A DNA stretch of 64,000 nucleotides from JBHJGM01 sp050331815 (lineage in GTDB: Bacteria > Verrucomicrobiota > Verrucomicrobiia > Opitutales > JBHJGM01). Shown here piece after piece: positions 10,101 to 19,964 of this stretch. Position 1 is the stretch's first letter; each line of letters starts with the position of its first letter. Below the pieces are notes generated by a model. The model saw only the letters and a list, made by a program, of their open reading frames with translations. It did not search any database and was not told where the DNA came from. Made by a program: the position numbers and the translations under genes. Location: positions 62,001 through 126,000 of the forward strand of contig JBHJGM010000003.1 of the NCBI GenBank assembly GCA_050331815.1, in the 5' to 3' direction.

Positions 10101-10985
10101 GCGCAGTTGCAACTGCAGCAGCTGGTCTTCGAGCGTCTGAAAGGGCGTCACACGCAGACCGCGCGCGAGATGCGTACCTATTTCTCAGCGACCAACGCGC
10201 AGGAGCAGGATGCGGTGATCGAGTTTCAGGCCGATTTTGATCCGAACGCTGCCGCCTCCACCTCCTTTGATCTGAAGAGCAACGTGGCGGAGTTCGAGCC
10301 GCCCATCGTCGTGCAGGTGATGACATTTGACCCGCGTCGCAGCCAGTCGATGAAGACGCCACTGCTGGACGGTCTAATCAACGTGCAGACTGATATCCAG
10401 GGGCGTGGCGATGACCTGGGTGACGCCTTCGATAATTTTACAGGCGGTTTCACTTTCGCCAGTTCAGGCGGTGTCCTGAACGGCCTGGCCGGCTCCAATG
10501 ACGAAGTAGCCAGGCTGATTCAACTGCTGAACAATCCGTTGGCGACGCTGGCGCTAGCTCAGCTGGGAGACAAGGTGAAGGAGATTCGCGGCGTTTTGCA
10601 GGTGATCAATTACCTCAACACGCTGCCCTACGACGAGGTGCGCATCGACGTGGCGCGGGATGAGGATTTCTCGACCACGATCCGTGAGTTCACGCTGGCC
10701 AACCCGCAGGTGCGCGTGGAACTGGACCGGCTCGGAACCATCGGTAATGTCGAAGGACAGTCGCTGCTGGACCAGCCACTGGATATCCCGCTGCAGTTCT
10801 GGGCACGGGGTGATATCGCCGGCACACTGGATAATCTGGGCCTGATGGGGCCGCCCAACGAGGACAACTTTTATCCGCTCGTGCGCCCTTTTCAGTTGGG
10901 CGGTTCGCTCTCGCGGGTGGAGTCGAACCTGATCGAAATCTTGCTGCAGCCGGGCTTCAACGCCTTGGGCGGGCTTCTGCGCTAA
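7155..10985 (+). CDS. Large AsmA/TamB-like envelope protein
   Basis: A 1276-residue protein with one N-terminal membrane helix (about residues 8-28; KWVKRIFWFGIFAG) and a long beta-rich remainder. The architecture fits the AsmA/TamB/YhdP group of inner-membrane-anchored proteins that span the periplasm and help move phospholipids to the outer membrane. Repeated amphipathic segments such as LESISVGFGGVSLGGLFVRM and PLDIPLQFWARGDIAGTLDN near the C-terminus are typical. A Pro/Ala/Ser-rich linker lies near residues 920-955. The start is GTG at 7155; no earlier in-frame start fits. No catalytic motif is visible. Assignment rests on architecture, not on diagnostic residues. Confidence 0.65.
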   Translation: MKWVKRIFWFGIFAGLCLALVIALLFVPAVQRQIALSVLSAEAEEVRLESISVGFGGVSLGGLFVRMPNGAQVELSEATIQGSMLSLGSEAIVLDTIEVTGLRIDVSQVQPVEAASDAVEAVESAQPAQEARELLDEFKGILNPDGGLPVTLSLNKLSVEGQILAPEQVQATFQLSGEAITPDAPGTLTWQTTVGKKGLEGAPDDEVNLMGTLTLRQRGQTEDPAIEAVLTATPRLASVEDGLPVVEVYLSARGTEQGEQYGFVFRLPLLEGGYANVFQAKANYASDAQALRGEFAFSADEALRQQIARFAEVPEFSGAANGRFETSFGEQFLVSVTGAADGRIERMEAMTDEVADALESVDLKADFNLKVEDTRLKISALDSSVISGDGETLFLISLPKPIDLDLADLEAETSDLEGELLVVELNDIPAATLGAFLPGLPITDESTGDFSRDPETGEIETLALDFSRGALSGKVILESLGQGSFRLGTTEPIRAREFVVSLPDDNFELTQPIDLELSFASTYEGNTATADIGPLTLSVDGEVFHRQQSRVLVSGIEQDELVIEGNGSKWTRLEPLMRQNLFAQDPFIGPWQAIAPRNPSIETAWAFSLVPDNTLRLDNLTVALRPENGEPLVELVAPGGLAVNLSDDVYDLSDVGSAYGTLFTLSIRDFPLAAVNQPAIGLRTNGNLANVTLTLAKRDENLIIEARQPLEIRDVNLSFADVAYVSNFSAGGTFSVSSDLGDKLALEFDNLSLREGRIPFAKGSGSAVIDQAEAIPLRSFKADLVIEDFPSMFNQPPLRAFDNLRRGSGQIVADVDLARAGESKLEVVFKNLMASDGFDSVTEASLKARGMVRPGEGFTAQVPFRIRTTAQSTSEGSLSLEGKFGDTQERLLGSLEAARLSYDDLLLLLKPFQGDGFDEGPPPEVLAEQQPPRRSLDEAIAGPAASSAEQATPSPSEAEWAGWVSGLGFDAQKVQVDLSLSIAQLQLQQLVFERLKGRHTQTAREMRTYFSATNAQEQDAVIEFQADFDPNAAASTSFDLKSNVAEFEPPIVVQVMTFDPRRSQSMKTPLLDGLINVQTDIQGRGDDLGDAFDNFTGGFTFASSGGVLNGLAGSNDEVARLIQLLNNPLATLALAQLGDKVKEIRGVLQVINYLNTLPYDEVRIDVARDEDFSTTIREFTLANPQVRVELDRLGTIGNVEGQSLLDQPLDIPLQFWARGDIAGTLDNLGLMGPPNEDNFYPLVRPFQLGGSLSRVESNLIEILLQPGFNALGGLLR

Positions 10986-11079
10986 GCGAGGTGACGCCGC
11001 CCGGTGCGGGTGAGCTAAAGCGCGCGGCTGCGAAGGCGTCTTGCCTGCGACCGCCAAACCCGCAAGGCTTGCACCCGAT

Positions 11080-12381
<1,302 letters not shown>

Positions 12382-13085
12382 CGAGCGCGCCCTCGCGCCC
12401 GCCGGGCTCAAAATAGTTCTGCCACTGATCAAAGTGGGGCGTCGTTGGAAACTCGGTGCCAATCAATTCAACTTCCAAGTCGTCCCCAAGGCTGTCGAAG
12501 ATCGCCCGGTCTACCGCGAAATCGATCCAGTCACGCTGGGTGCGCAGGTGGAAATCGTGAAATGCGATCCACTCAGGCGGTTGTTGCATACGTAGAACGG
12601 CCTCGATGTCCCGGCGTACGCCGTCGTAGGCGTGGTCTCCGTCGATAACCATGTAGAGCGGACTGGTGCGCTCATGCCCCGCCTCGACCCAAGTGGGAAA
12701 GTCGCTCAGGTGAAACTGAATGTGCGAGCCTTGCAACCCGAGTTGTGTGATAACATTTTTTGTGAAGGCAAGGTTGTCAGCATCGATATCGATGACGTCC
12801 AAGGTGGCTTCAAAGCGACGCGCCAGCCAAGCGAGCAGAATAGTCGCATTACCGTGGTAGCAGCCGATTTCGATCAGGGAGTTTACTTCTGCGTACCCAT
12901 TCAGCGCCTTCCGAGAAATCGCGTTTAAGTAAGCCGCGGAAGTCATCGAGACAAAGCCTTCGATGCGCTGCGCCTGGGTGTACAGTTCTGCCAATTCAGA
13001 CGACTCGAGTTCGTGAATGCGTAAAGACATGATGCGGAAGTGTGAATACAGGCTGGAGTCCGGCCTGAAACTTCCATCGGTGAAT

Positions 13086-13105
13086 GTGCCTTTGGGTAAA
13101 GGCAC
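13086..13105 (-). terminator. Perfect hairpin after the GH2 gene
   Basis: GTGCCTTT (13086-13093) and AAAGGCAC (13098-13105) form an uninterrupted 8-bp stem with a 4-base loop, 17 bases beyond the GH2 stop. There is no T-run, so it may be an mRNA 3'-end structure and not a true intrinsic terminator. Confidence 0.4.
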
Positions 13106-13122
13106 CTGCCTGTGTCCTCAGG

Positions 13123-16100
13123 CTAACGCACTTGCCGAGCGGCGGTGATGCCAAGCAGGACGGGTGCGCCGTAGCGATCGCCGGCCTCACCGTAGCGCAA
13201 GTCCACGCTGGCAATCACCTTGTCCGGACGCGGGTTGGTCCACTGCATCTGGTACACGATAGCATTCTGCTCGGCACTGGGCGCCGGCTTGGCCGTCCAG
13301 GCCACGGCGGCATCGCGCAGGCCCTTAGGTTCGTCGATCAGCCAGTCGGTCACCCCAATGCCGAGGTCGACGGCGATCACCTCGCTGTAACCATCCGCGT
13401 AGTTGACCTGGTACTCAAAGACGGTGGGCGGGGCGGCGTTCGGGTTGCGCGGATTCCACTCACGTGTCTGCATAAAGGTGTGCAGGAAAAAGAGGGCGTC
13501 GGCGGAGGTGCCGATGCGCATGCCCTCGACCGACTTGGTCTCCACGCGTGAATTCAGGCGCTGCGCCTGCAGGCTGACCGCGTTTTCCAACGGCGAGGTT
13601 TTGAAGTCGCGGATGGCGTAGCGCACGCCAGCAAAGGTTTGGTCGCCAATGGGCAGGGCGCTCAAGTCATGTTCACGCACCGGCCAGCCGTTCTCCTGCG
13701 TCAGGTACAGATTGCAGTAATTTTCAAGGCTGATGGGGCCGTAGCGCAGGTTTTGCCCGGCGACGATCGTCTCTCCACCGGCGAAGACTGCCCCCAGGTT
13801 ACGCAGCAACATGGCGGTGACGGTTTTCTTTTTGGCGGCGTTGACGGGGTTGGCTTCGCTTTCAGCGATCTTGTACTGGTTCAGCAGGAGGCCGCCGTTG
13901 CCGCGCGGGTACTTCACGAGTCCGCCGATGTTCAACATCGGGCGCACACGCTGGGCAAAGTCATCCGGACGCTGCACGCGCACCCAGAGGTTGTCGACAC
14001 CGATCACATCGGAGCGCCCGGACTCATCCCAGTCCGTGAGTTCGATGGTCATGCGCCGGGTCTGGACCGGGTCGACCTCGACTTCAATTTTCTGCGAGTT
14101 CGGGTCGAGGGCGAATACCTGCTTTGATTCCGGGTCGTCGTCGAAGGTCAGGGCGATGTCGGTGACGCGGTGGTAGATCGCATTGGGGGCGATCGCCAGT
14201 CCCGTCACGGTCTCCACGCGCGGAAAGTCAATAGTCCACGAAGTGGGGTCGTCTTTATTAAGGTGGATGGAAAAAATCAGGCGCCAGTGCGCGTCGGCGA
14301 GGAAGCCGTTGACCATGTTGAGCGGCCAGGTGTCCGTGCGCGGGCCAGTGGTGCCTGGGTCGTTCCAATACGCCGGCGACGGAAACTCGGAGAAGGGTGC
14401 GATGTCGTCGAGGTCGACAATGTACTCAAATGCATCGCTGGCGGGCCATTCGTCGCGGGAATGGCGCTGGATGCGCTCACCGGAGGTCATGACCACGTCG
14501 CGCAGGGACAGCCCCGCGGTCAGCGGATCGCGCACCGCCGGGAACTGAACACGTTCGGTGCGGAAGGGACGCATCAAATGATCGTAGCCGACCAGGCGAT
14601 TGAAATGCGGCAGACCGTCGGGAGTCAGCTCGAGAATCATGAGCCAGCCACCGCGCTGGTTGAAGGCATCCACCATGGCCTGATTGTCCGCGAGGGTCTT
14701 CAGTCGTTCGGGCGTGGCCTCGACCACCACAATCTCTTTGGCGGGATTTTTGAGGGCGGCGAGAGTGTCTTCGGTCGCGGTGTAGGACAGACCCATGTCC
14801 GCGAAGAGTTTGCTGGCCGGCGTCCCGTCGGAGGCAACCACGACCGTCTCGCGCTCGACCGGCGCGTAATCGGCCATATAAGCCACCATGTTATCGAAAA
14901 GCGTGGCCGCGGCAGGCTCTGTAGTCAGCTTCTGAGCCACCACGAGCTGCGAGAGCAGCAAGCCGCCTTCGTTGACCGGCGAGAAGATAACCGCGGAGTA
15001 GCCCAGCTTGTCGTCGCAATGGGCCAGGGAGAGCCCGCCCTTGGTCGGCTTGGTGTAGACGTTTTTGTAGACCACGTGGTCGCCGTTCCAACAAAATAGA
15101 TCCTCCTGAATCAGCCCGGTGAAGACCGGGTGCTCTAAGTTTTGCGAGAAGGCGATCCGCCCCGTGTAATCGCTGGGCTCCGCGTTGGCCGGAATCGCCT
15201 GGAAGTGTAGCGGGTTTGCCTGCTCCAGCACGAGAATCTTCTTGCCGGCGGCGGCCCAGCGCAGCCACTGCGGATCGGTCGATTCACGCGGGCTGACCGC
15301 ATCACGGCCGACGATGAGCAAGTCAAAGTCGGCAGGAATGCCCTGCATGGCGTCGGCGGTTTGGAAACGCACGCCTCGTTGGCCCAGCCGCTGGGCGGCC
15401 TCGCCGTGAGGGTCCCAAACGACAACGTTGCCCGACACGTTGTTGAGTGGGGCACCCTGCATCGGGATGACATGTGTTTCCTCGCTGTGGCGGAAGACCT
15501 CTGCACCGTTTTGCTCCGCGCTGATGTGGAAGGTGCCGGAGCGGCGCTCGCTGACTTGCGGGGCGGCAAAGTCGTAGCTCCAGGTATCGTCTTCGCCGGC
15601 TTCGATCTCGAATACCTGCTCGTTACTGGCGACGGTTTGCCCAGCGAGGATCCATTCGAGTCGAACCGTGATCGGTGACGTATCACGGGTATCGTTGAAA
15701 ATCTTGAAGTCGCGGCGGACGGCCTGGCCGCTGCCCCACGTCCAATTCCAATTGCGGCAGAGCACCGCGATCGGCTGCCAGGCCATGGTGTAGGAGCCGT
15801 CGGTAAAGGCCTCGGCAAACCAGAAATGCGTGCCGGCCATCTCGGCCCAGCGGTAACCGGCGGCCAGCCAGGTGGCGATGCGGCCGATGGCCGGGCGTCC
15901 CTCGCTCTTGCCCAAAAAGGCGACCTCGCCGCCCACTTGAGCAAAGGAGGCTGGATCGCGTCCAGGCAGAAAAGCCGTCTCACTGAGAAGGGTGGGGCGG
16001 CTGTCCCAGGTTAAGGGCCAGACCTTGCCGCCTTTGCCGGTGCCCTGCCGCGCGATGGATTTCTCCAGGGTGTAGGCCTCATCCGGATACTCGCGGTCGT

Positions 16101-18216
16101 TCATCTCGAAGTAGTGCGGACCGTAGGTGGGCAGAGATTCGTCCATCAGCGCGTTACCACCGCCGGTAATGGTGCCGCGCGTGGGGTCCAGCGCCATAAT
16201 GGCGTTGGAAGTCTCCGTAAAGGGCGGCTCAGCCACGTCGAGATTCCCGAAGTTGCGCCCGTTGATGTAGACGATTTCGTTGTCGAGTTCCCAGATGAAG
16301 ACCGAGGGATGATTGCGGTCGGCCTGGACGCGGTTGAGCATCTGCGCCTGCCAGTTCTCAAAGAGGATGTCGTTGGACTTCTTCTGATCCCCGCGCCCGA
16401 GCGCCAGCCGGTAAGAGGCGTGCTGACCGTCAAAGGTGCCGGCGTTTTTGCGCACGGGCATGCCGACTTCATCCATCCACTCCAGCGCTTCGGTGGGACT
16501 TTTCCCCGCCCAGGGCCACTGGAAGCGCAGGCGGAACATGTTGTTGCCGTTGTTTTGCCACGTTTCAATGACCTGCTCCAAATCCTGATTGGATCCCGCG
16601 CCGTAATAGGTGAGATCGGCGCGCAGGTGCTGGCGCACGCCGTTGAGGAAAAACTGGTTGCCGCGATACTCCCACTCACGCACGCCGAAGCGCGTGACCT
16701 TCCGATCAACGACTTTGCCGTCGACGCTCACCTCGGTGATCAGATTGTACAGATGCGGGTCGTAGGTGTGCCACAGATCGAAGGGTTTCGAGGCTACGGT
16801 CTGGGTGTCCGTGAAGCTTTCCCCGTGTTTGTAAGTGCTGGAGCTTGTTTCAGCCTCACCGCTTGAGCGCTCACTCCAGGGCTCGATACGATGATGCACA
16901 CGCGTGCCGCTGCCTTTGCCGCTGACGCGGGTGTCGATCTCCAATTCGCCGCGGGTGATCGGGAAGGGCTTGACGAAGACGTCGTCAATTGTGACCGGGC
17001 CGGTGGCGATGAGTTGGACGGTGTCGAGGATGCCGGTGCGGTTGGCGGCCTTGACCGGGTAGTCGAATCGCATCGTGACGCCCTGGTTCTGCTGAAACAT
17101 TTCCATCGGAAAATACTGGTCGCGACGCACGGTGCCGCCGTCTTGCGCAGGCGAAAGCGCGTAGAAGGCGTCCTTGATGACCAAGGCTACTTCGTTGACC
17201 TGACCCGGTTTGAGATGCGCGGTGATCTCCGGACGCCATTGGCCGTAGACCACGTCAAAGTCGCCGACTTTCGCGCCGTTCACAAAGAGCGTGGCGATCA
17301 GATTCAGCGACTCGAAGTGCAGAAATGTCCGCCGGCCTTCGTAAGATGCTGGGACGTCGATGCGTGTTTTGTAGATGCCGCGGTGATTATAGAGAAACTC
17401 GGGCAGCGCGTTGTTACGGTTCGACGGAACGCGGATGCCGTACCACGCCAGCGAGCTGTAGTCGGGCAGGGCGTCAACGCCCGCCGTGCGCGTGGCTTCG
17501 GTGATTTCGCCCCATTCATCCCAGGCACCGTACTGCCAGTGCCCGGCCAGAGATAGTTCGAGTCGTGGGTCTTCAGAGGCTGGTGCCTTGAAGACCTGCG
17601 TTGCCGCTTTTTGGGAGGCGCTGTCGTTGGGCTGCCAATCGGGTTTGTGCTTAAAGTTCGGGACCCAGTCGCCCGAGTGCAGACAGAGGGCGTCGGAGAC
17701 GTAGCGCAGCGCCTCCATTTGTTGCTGGCCGCGATTGTTTTCGCTGGTCTGGCGCATCAGGCGGATTTCCAGCTTGTTCGAGCCGGTCTGAACTTCGGCG
17801 GCCCCCATCCGGGTCCAGCCGATTGGGTTCCAAAAGCTAAGCTCCTGCACATTGGAAAGCGGATGGGTCTCCTGGGAATTGGTCTGCCACTCGCCGCCGT
17901 TGAGTCGCCATTCAAAGGGCGAGCGTGCCGAGGTAAAAAGTAGCCGATTCCAAATCGTGTAGCTGCCCGCCTTAACCGCCTGAAACTCGTGAACCAGAAC
18001 CACGCCAGCCTCGGGGATTTTGGCTTCGATTTCGCGCGCGCCGACGTTGACGGCCAGCATTTGGCCACCGGAGATACGTTCGGGTCGGGCCCAACTAGTG
18101 GCTGAGGCTGGTTCCGGCGGGTTGGGCAGCGACTCGGACTCGAGCCAGATGAATTCAGCGGCGAAAGCCGGAACCGCAGAGGCGATCAGGGTGAAGAACA
18201 GGCGCAACGTTTTCAT
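13123..18216 (-). CDS. Very large secreted glycoside hydrolase family 2 protein
   Basis: A 1697-residue exported beta-glycosidase-like enzyme. Residues 1-19 form a signal peptide ending AFA-AE. A beta-sandwich with carbohydrate-binding character follows, then the GH2 jelly-roll (YKTRIDVPASYEGRRTFLHF, near 280-400), an Ig-like domain, and the TIM barrel starting near FLNGVRQHLRADL. The predicted acid/base is Glu647 in IWELDNEIVY and the predicted nucleophile Glu746 in LLSETAF. C-terminal to these are about 800 further residues, including Rossmann-like segments (VVVWDPHGEAAQRLGQRGV, DFDLLIVGRD) resembling a glutamine-amidotransferase-like fold, and a discoidin-like sandwich near 1350. Typical GH2 enzymes have 600-1100 residues. 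Substrate is unknown; the nearby sulfatase-maturation genes make sulfated polysaccharides plausible. Confidence 0.88.
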   Translation of the reverse strand: MKTLRLFFTLIASAVPAFAAEFIWLESESLPNPPEPASATSWARPERISGGQMLAVNVGAREIEAKIPEAGVVLVHEFQAVKAGSYTIWNRLLFTSARSPFEWRLNGGEWQTNSQETHPLSNVQELSFWNPIGWTRMGAAEVQTGSNKLEIRLMRQTSENNRGQQQMEALRYVSDALCLHSGDWVPNFKHKPDWQPNDSASQKAATQVFKAPASEDPRLELSLAGHWQYGAWDEWGEITEATRTAGVDALPDYSSLAWYGIRVPSNRNNALPEFLYNHRGIYKTRIDVPASYEGRRTFLHFESLNLIATLFVNGAKVGDFDVVYGQWRPEITAHLKPGQVNEVALVIKDAFYALSPAQDGGTVRRDQYFPMEMFQQNQGVTMRFDYPVKAANRTGILDTVQLIATGPVTIDDVFVKPFPITRGELEIDTRVSGKGSGTRVHHRIEPWSERSSGEAETSSSTYKHGESFTDTQTVASKPFDLWHTYDPHLYNLITEVSVDGKVVDRKVTRFGVREWEYRGNQFFLNGVRQHLRADLTYYGAGSNQDLEQVIETWQNNGNNMFRLRFQWPWAGKSPTEALEWMDEVGMPVRKNAGTFDGQHASYRLALGRGDQKKSNDILFENWQAQMLNRVQADRNHPSVFIWELDNEIVYINGRNFGNLDVAEPPFTETSNAIMALDPTRGTITGGGNALMDESLPTYGPHYFEMNDREYPDEAYTLEKSIARQGTGKGGKVWPLTWDSRPTLLSETAFLPGRDPASFAQVGGEVAFLGKSEGRPAIGRIATWLAAGYRWAEMAGTHFWFAEAFTDGSYTMAWQPIAVLCRNWNWTWGSGQAVRRDFKIFNDTRDTSPITVRLEWILAGQTVASNEQVFEIEAGEDDTWSYDFAAPQVSERRSGTFHISAEQNGAEVFRHSEETHVIPMQGAPLNNVSGNVVVWDPHGEAAQRLGQRGVRFQTADAMQGIPADFDLLIVGRDAVSPRESTDPQWLRWAAAGKKILVLEQANPLHFQAIPANAEPSDYTGRIAFSQNLEHPVFTGLIQEDLFCWNGDHVVYKNVYTKPTKGGLSLAHCDDKLGYSAVIFSPVNEGGLLLSQLVVAQKLTTEPAAATLFDNMVAYMADYAPVERETVVVASDGTPASKLFADMGLSYTATEDTLAALKNPAKEIVVVEATPERLKTLADNQAMVDAFNQRGGWLMILELTPDGLPHFNRLVGYDHLMRPFRTERVQFPAVRDPLTAGLSLRDVVMTSGERIQRHSRDEWPASDAFEYIVDLDDIAPFSEFPSPAYWNDPGTTGPRTDTWPLNMVNGFLADAHWRLIFSIHLNKDDPTSWTIDFPRVETVTGLAIAPNAIYHRVTDIALTFDDDPESKQVFALDPNSQKIEVEVDPVQTRRMTIELTDWDESGRSDVIGVDNLWVRVQRPDDFAQRVRPMLNIGGLVKYPRGNGGLLLNQYKIAESEANPVNAAKKKTVTAMLLRNLGAVFAGGETIVAGQNLRYGPISLENYCNLYLTQENGWPVREHDLSALPIGDQTFAGVRYAIRDFKTSPLENAVSLQAQRLNSRVETKSVEGMRIGTSADALFFLHTFMQTREWNPRNPNAAPPTVFEYQVNYADGYSEVIAVDLGIGVTDWLIDEPKGLRDAAVAWTAKPAPSAEQNAIVYQMQWTNPRPDKVIASVDLRYGEAGDRYGAPVLLGITAARQVR

Positions 18217-18271
18217 AGTGGAAGCGGTGATTTTCTAGGCCACAGGCGTCCAGCGAAAGCAAAAAGCGCCC

Positions 18272-18309
18272 GCTGGTTGGACCTACCCTTGGGGGTTGCC
18301 CGAACCAGC
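18272..18309. promoter_or_regulatory. Inverted repeat in the divergent GH2/FGE intergenic region
   Basis: GCTGGTT (18272-18278) and AACCAGC (18303-18309) are perfect inverted copies 24 bases apart, midway between the divergent GH2 gene and the small gene at 18352. The position suits a shared operator. No protein is known to bind it. Confidence 0.25.
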
Positions 18310-18351
18310 CTAGCGACCTAGCCTTCAGCCAAGAAACACGCGCTGCAGCTT

Positions 18352-18936
18352 ATGCGTAATTTCAATTCGAAGAATTATCCTGAAGGGCTCCGACCGTTAC
18401 TGGAGCGTGACGTTCCTTCACCGCTTGGCCCCGGCAAGCCCGATCCCGCTAAAATCAAGCAGATCGATGCCGCCAAAGTGGTCGAGCAACTGATGGAGGC
18501 GGGAGCCCGCGAGGAAGCCATGTGCCAGGCCTGCCTGAGCGGGATTTATTTGCTACACGACGCCTTGGATCGCTCGCATGACCTGAGCCAAGCTATCACT
18601 GGGCCCACGGGCAGCTTTTGGCACGGCATTATGCACCGCCGCGAACCTGATTACCCAAATGCCAAGTACTGGTTTGCCAAAGTGGGTGAGCATCCGGTGT
18701 TTCCCGTCCTGCACACCGAGTCCAGCCGCCTGTCCGAGGAGCAGCCGAGTTCAGCGCGCACCTTGTTTCTCTTCAATCAGGACCACTGGAACGCCGATGC
18801 CTTTATCGATTTTGCCGAGGCGGTGCACGGCAGCGCTTCCGCGGACGAAAAACTGGCCCAGGCCATTCAACAGCGCGAATGGGAACTGCTTTTTGACTAT
18901 AGTTTTCAGGCGGCGATGGGCGCTTCGGTGGAGTAA
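18352..18936 (+). CDS. Conserved hypothetical protein upstream of formylglycine-generating enzyme
   Basis: A soluble, mostly helical protein of 194 residues without signal peptide or membrane segment. The most distinctive segment is SFWHGIMHRREPDYPNAKYW (about residues 89-108), with His, Arg and acidic residues that could form an active or metal site; CQACLSGIYLLHDALD (about 60-75) carries two cysteines. I do not recognise a named family with confidence. It ends 8 bases before the formylglycine-generating enzyme, so the two are very probably one transcript. Function unknown. Confidence 0.75.
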   Translation: MRNFNSKNYPEGLRPLLERDVPSPLGPGKPDPAKIKQIDAAKVVEQLMEAGAREEAMCQACLSGIYLLHDALDRSHDLSQAITGPTGSFWHGIMHRREPDYPNAKYWFAKVGEHPVFPVLHTESSRLSEEQPSSARTLFLFNQDHWNADAFIDFAEAVHGSASADEKLAQAIQQREWELLFDYSFQAAMGASVE

Positions 18937-18944
18937 TCGCATCG

Positions 18945-19958
18945 ATGACTACCAGCAACAAAGTGGCGGCCACCGCGGACGCATCCTGCTGCGCTCCGCG
19001 TGCCTGCCCCTCCGAGCGCAACGAGCCCCTGGCGGACACCGGCTACATTTCCGAGACCGTTGAAGACATGACCCGCGCGGACTCCGGTTCCACTGAGGGC
19101 ATGATACGCATCGAGGGCGGTACCTTTCGCATGGGTACCGAAGACGAAGACGCCTGGCGTCAGGATGGCGAAGGGCCCATCCGCGAGGTCAGTCTGGCCC
19201 CTTATTACATCGATGCGACCACGGTAACCATCGGGCAGTTTCAGCAATTCGTGCAAGCCACCGGCTACGCGACCGAGGCCGAGCGCTTCGGCTGGTCCTT
19301 CGTCTTTTTGGTGCTCTTGCCCAAGTCCAAGCAGCGCAAGCTCAAGGGCGGGCAAACGGTGATGGGTCTTAATTGGTGGTACGCCATTGAGGGCGCATCC
19401 TGGAAGAAGCCGGAAGGCCCTGGCTCGAATATTAAAAAGCGGCTCGATCACCCGGTTACCCATGTCACCTGGAATGATGCCATCGCCTATTGCCGTTGGG
19501 CCGGCAAACGCCTGCCCACCGAAGCGGAGTGGGAACTGGCCGCCCGGGGCGGGCTGGAGCAACAGCGCTACCCCTGGGGCGACGAACTGACCCCGGGCGG
19601 CAAGCACCGCTGCAACATCTGGCAGGGGCGCTTCCCGGACGTCAATTCCGCCGACGATGGCTACGTGGGCACCGCGCCCGCGCGCAGCTTCCGATCCAAC
19701 GGCTACGGGCTGTTCAACTGCTCGGGCAACGTCTGGGAGTGGTGCAACGACTGGTTCAGCCCCAGTTGGCATCAACGCTCCAGCGCGCCTCGGGAGAACC
19801 CACGTGGCCCGCAAACCGGCGAGCAAAAAATGATGAAGGGCGGCTCCTTCCTCTGCCACCACAGCTACTGTAACCGCTACCGCGTGGCCGCCCGCACGGG
19901 CAACACCCCCGACTCCTCCACCGCCAACTGCGGCTTCCGCACCGTGCGGGATGTGTGA
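18945..19958 (+). CDS. Formylglycine-generating enzyme (SUMF1/FGE family)
   Basis: Aerobic, copper-dependent formylglycine-generating enzyme that converts the Cys of the sulfatase CxPxR motif to formylglycine. 337 residues. The FGE core runs from RIEGGTFRMGTEDEDAW to the end, with HPVTHVTWNDAIAYCRWAGKR, LPTEAEWELAARGG, GNVWEWCNDWFSP and the active-site segment FLCHHSYCNRYRVAARTGN. Cys304 and Cys309 match the two catalytic cysteines of true FGE, and NTPDSS follows as in the active enzymes; most SUMF1-fold proteins of other function lack these cysteines. The N-terminal 40 residues hold a Cys-rich SCCAPRACP. Together with the anSME at 11080 the organism has both oxygen-dependent and oxygen-independent sulfatase maturation. 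Confidence 0.95.
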   Translation: MTTSNKVAATADASCCAPRACPSERNEPLADTGYISETVEDMTRADSGSTEGMIRIEGGTFRMGTEDEDAWRQDGEGPIREVSLAPYYIDATTVTIGQFQQFVQATGYATEAERFGWSFVFLVLLPKSKQRKLKGGQTVMGLNWWYAIEGASWKKPEGPGSNIKKRLDHPVTHVTWNDAIAYCRWAGKRLPTEAEWELAARGGLEQQRYPWGDELTPGGKHRCNIWQGRFPDVNSADDGYVGTAPARSFRSNGYGLFNCSGNVWEWCNDWFSPSWHQRSSAPRENPRGPQTGEQKMMKGGSFLCHHSYCNRYRVAARTGNTPDSSTANCGFRTVRDV

Positions 19959-19964
19959 AGTGGC

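Noticed and set aside
13030..13105. GTG start of the methyltransferase at 13105
   Set aside because: It would place the start within a perfect hairpin, and the added residues do not resemble the family; ATG at 13030 preferred.
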